From contig JAKSPW010000095.1 in the NCBI GenBank assembly GCA_024404435.1, positions 1-5,735 on the forward strand: 5,735 bases of DNA. Reading direction: 5' to 3'. The notes under the pieces were generated by a model. The model was given only the letters and a program-made list of their open reading frames with translations, did not search any database and was not told where the DNA came from. Each line of letters begins with the position of its first letter. Positions within the stretch are counted from its first letter, which is position 1. Position numbers and translations under genes: made by a program. This DNA comes from Clostridia bacterium (GTDB lineage Bacteria > Bacillota > Clostridia > Oscillospirales > CAG-272). Of the stretch, positions 4,589 through 5,735 are shown piece after piece.

Positions 4589-5735
4589 ATGAAAAAAATT
4601 CTCAGTCTGATCATCGTATGCATGATGGTTTTCGGAGTCCTCTCCGTGACCGCAAACGCTGAGATCGAAAACCCCTTCACAGACGTCAAGTCCGGCAAGT
4701 GGTATTACGATGCAGTAATGGAAGCATACGAGCTTGGAATCATGAAGGGAACGAGCGACACGGAATTCAAGCCTCTCGGCAACATGACGAGAGCTCAGGT
4801 CGTTACTCTCCTTGCAAGACTTGCAGGTGAAGAAGTTACCGGCTGCGCACCGTACGCTTCCTTCAAGGACGTCAAACCCAATCAGTGGTATGCTGATGCT
4901 GTGGGCTGGGCAGTAAACCGCGGCCTCGCAGGCGGATATGACGACAGAACGTTCAAGCCGAACAACCCCGTCAACAGACAGGAGCTTGCAAAGCTCATCA
5001 TGGGACTCGTTTCCTATATGAACGTAAATCTTCCCGAAAACCCGAAGACCGACAAATTCGCAGACGCTTCCAAGATCCCCGCATGGGCAAAGGAATACGT
5101 TGAGGCAATGAGAGTTGCCGGAATCGTTGCCGGCGACAACATGGGTAACTTCAACCCGAAGAACACCGCAACGAGAGCCGAGGTATCGACGATCGGCGTA
5201 AGACTCGTTCCGCTGCTCAACCCGACGGTAACGGCTCAGTATCTGCTTGATAAGTTCCTCAACAACGCCTGCGGTGCTCACAACGGATATCACGTTTACT
5301 GCGGTTATTCCGCTGACTTCACTGCTGAGAACTTCAACAAGTGGATCAAGACGTGGATCGGTGCCGATGAGTTCGGCGACAAGTTCTCCGTCGAAGTAGA
5401 CGCAGACGTTATCGATGAAAATCGCGGCGACTATCAGAACGAGGGCACAGGTTCCTCCATCTGGATGGAGCTTCCTTTTGCCGTAATTGATAACGAGACC
5501 GGCGAACGCGTTGAGACGGAAGAGGTCGGCTTCAGAGTAAAGAAGTATCCGGATGCAGCAGGCGACATGAGCATCTGCCCGGACGACGGACAGCTCAAGT
5601 CCTACATCGCTTCTCTCGATTCTCTCCTCGAGCTCGACGACGCAGGCAGAATCAGACTCTGGTTCCAGACCGGCAGCTCCGTCACGTACGAAAACTTCTC
5701 GAACCAGATCATCAGTGCGCTCGGACTCTCTCCGA
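4589..5735 (+). CDS. Secreted SLH-domain surface protein, C-terminus beyond window
   Basis: 382 codons are present and the reading frame is open to the right edge. The start has GGAGG 6 nt upstream. Residues 1-24 are a signal peptide (KK, hydrophobic core, cleavage after ANA). Three S-layer homology domains follow: about 30-79 (FTDV...WYYDAV...MTRAQ), 92-142 (FKDV...WYADAV...VNRQE) and 157-205 (FADA...WAKEYV...ATRAE). SLH triplets bind pyruvylated secondary cell-wall polysaccharide and hold proteins on the Gram-positive surface. Only the third repeat keeps the full TRAE motif; the second has Asn-Arg-Gln-Glu. From about 212 onward lies a region I do not recognise, acidic and aromatic, with Cys228 and Cys238 ten residues apart. 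A short similarity between 241-253 and 362-374 hints at an internal repeat there. The protein could be an S-layer component or an anchored enzyme or adhesin. It is transcribed divergently from spoIVB. Confidence 0.93.
   Translation, partial: MKKILSLIIVCMMVFGVLSVTANAEIENPFTDVKSGKWYYDAVMEAYELGIMKGTSDTEFKPLGNMTRAQVVTLLARLAGEEVTGCAPYASFKDVKPNQWYADAVGWAVNRGLAGGYDDRTFKPNNPVNRQELAKLIMGLVSYMNVNLPENPKTDKFADASKIPAWAKEYVEAMRVAGIVAGDNMGNFNPKNTATRAEVSTIGVRLVPLLNPTVTAQYLLDKFLNNACGAHNGYHVYCGYSADFTAENFNKWIKTWIGADEFGDKFSVEVDADVIDENRGDYQNEGTGSSIWMELPFAVIDNETGERVETEEVGFRVKKYPDAAGDMSICPDDGQLKSYIASLDSLLELDDAGRIRLWFQTGSSVTYENFSNQIISALGLSP

Noticed and set aside
4520..5293. 257-codon open frame antisense to the SLH gene
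   Set aside because: It runs through the promoter, leader and SLH domains of a clearly real gene on the other strand, has no ribosome site and resembles no family.

Overview
The window comes from an endospore-forming, Gram-positive (Firmicutes/Clostridia-type) chromosome of moderate GC content. The diagnosis rests on two unmistakable sporulation genes lying side by side, the forespore sigma factor SigG and the signalling protease SpoIVB. A three-repeat SLH surface protein, a probable SpoIIM-like membrane protein and the start of a cell-wall amidase resembling CwlD agree with this. No mobile element, tRNA, rRNA, CRISPR array or phage gene is visible. The genes are intact except where the window edges cut the first and last ones.

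Layout. (1) Positions 1-756, minus strand: a RimJ/RimL-type GNAT acetyltransferase followed 57 bp later by the first 38 codons of a secreted N-acetylmuramoyl-L-alanine amidase that runs off the left edge. A good SigA-type promoter sits at 787-815. (2) Positions 942-2470, plus strand: a two-gene unit of a SpoIIM-like multipass membrane protein and a DUF624/YesL-type membrane protein, 20 bp apart. (3) Positions 2472-2496: a perfect hairpin terminator shared with the convergent sigG gene, whose stop codon lies inside it. (4) Positions 2495-4366, minus strand: spoIVB followed by sigG, with a SigF/SigG-like promoter in the 78 bp between them. (5) Positions 4367-4588: a divergent intergenic region with a SigA-like promoter, an 11-bp-phased direct repeat and an AT-rich hairpin. 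(6) Positions 4589 to the right edge, plus strand: a secreted SLH-domain protein with a C-terminal region I do not recognise.

How the genes work together. In Bacillus, SigF-directed transcription makes SigG in the engulfed forespore. SigG then boosts spoIVB, and secreted SpoIVB triggers pro-SigK processing in the mother cell. Here the two genes are neighbours, so the end of spoIVB transcription can feed into sigG in addition to sigG's own SigF-like promoter. SpoIIM (engulfment) and CwlD (cortex muramic lactam formation) would act before and after this step. The SLH gene looks like an independent, probably well expressed envelope gene.

I found no clearly new biological system. The points most worth a second look are the spoIVB-sigG linkage with its intervening promoter, an Asp in SigG where B. 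subtilis has the Gin-contact Asn45, the short SpoIVB N-terminal half, the YesL/SpoIIM-like pairing, and the unusual 5' leader and unidentified C-terminal region of the SLH protein.
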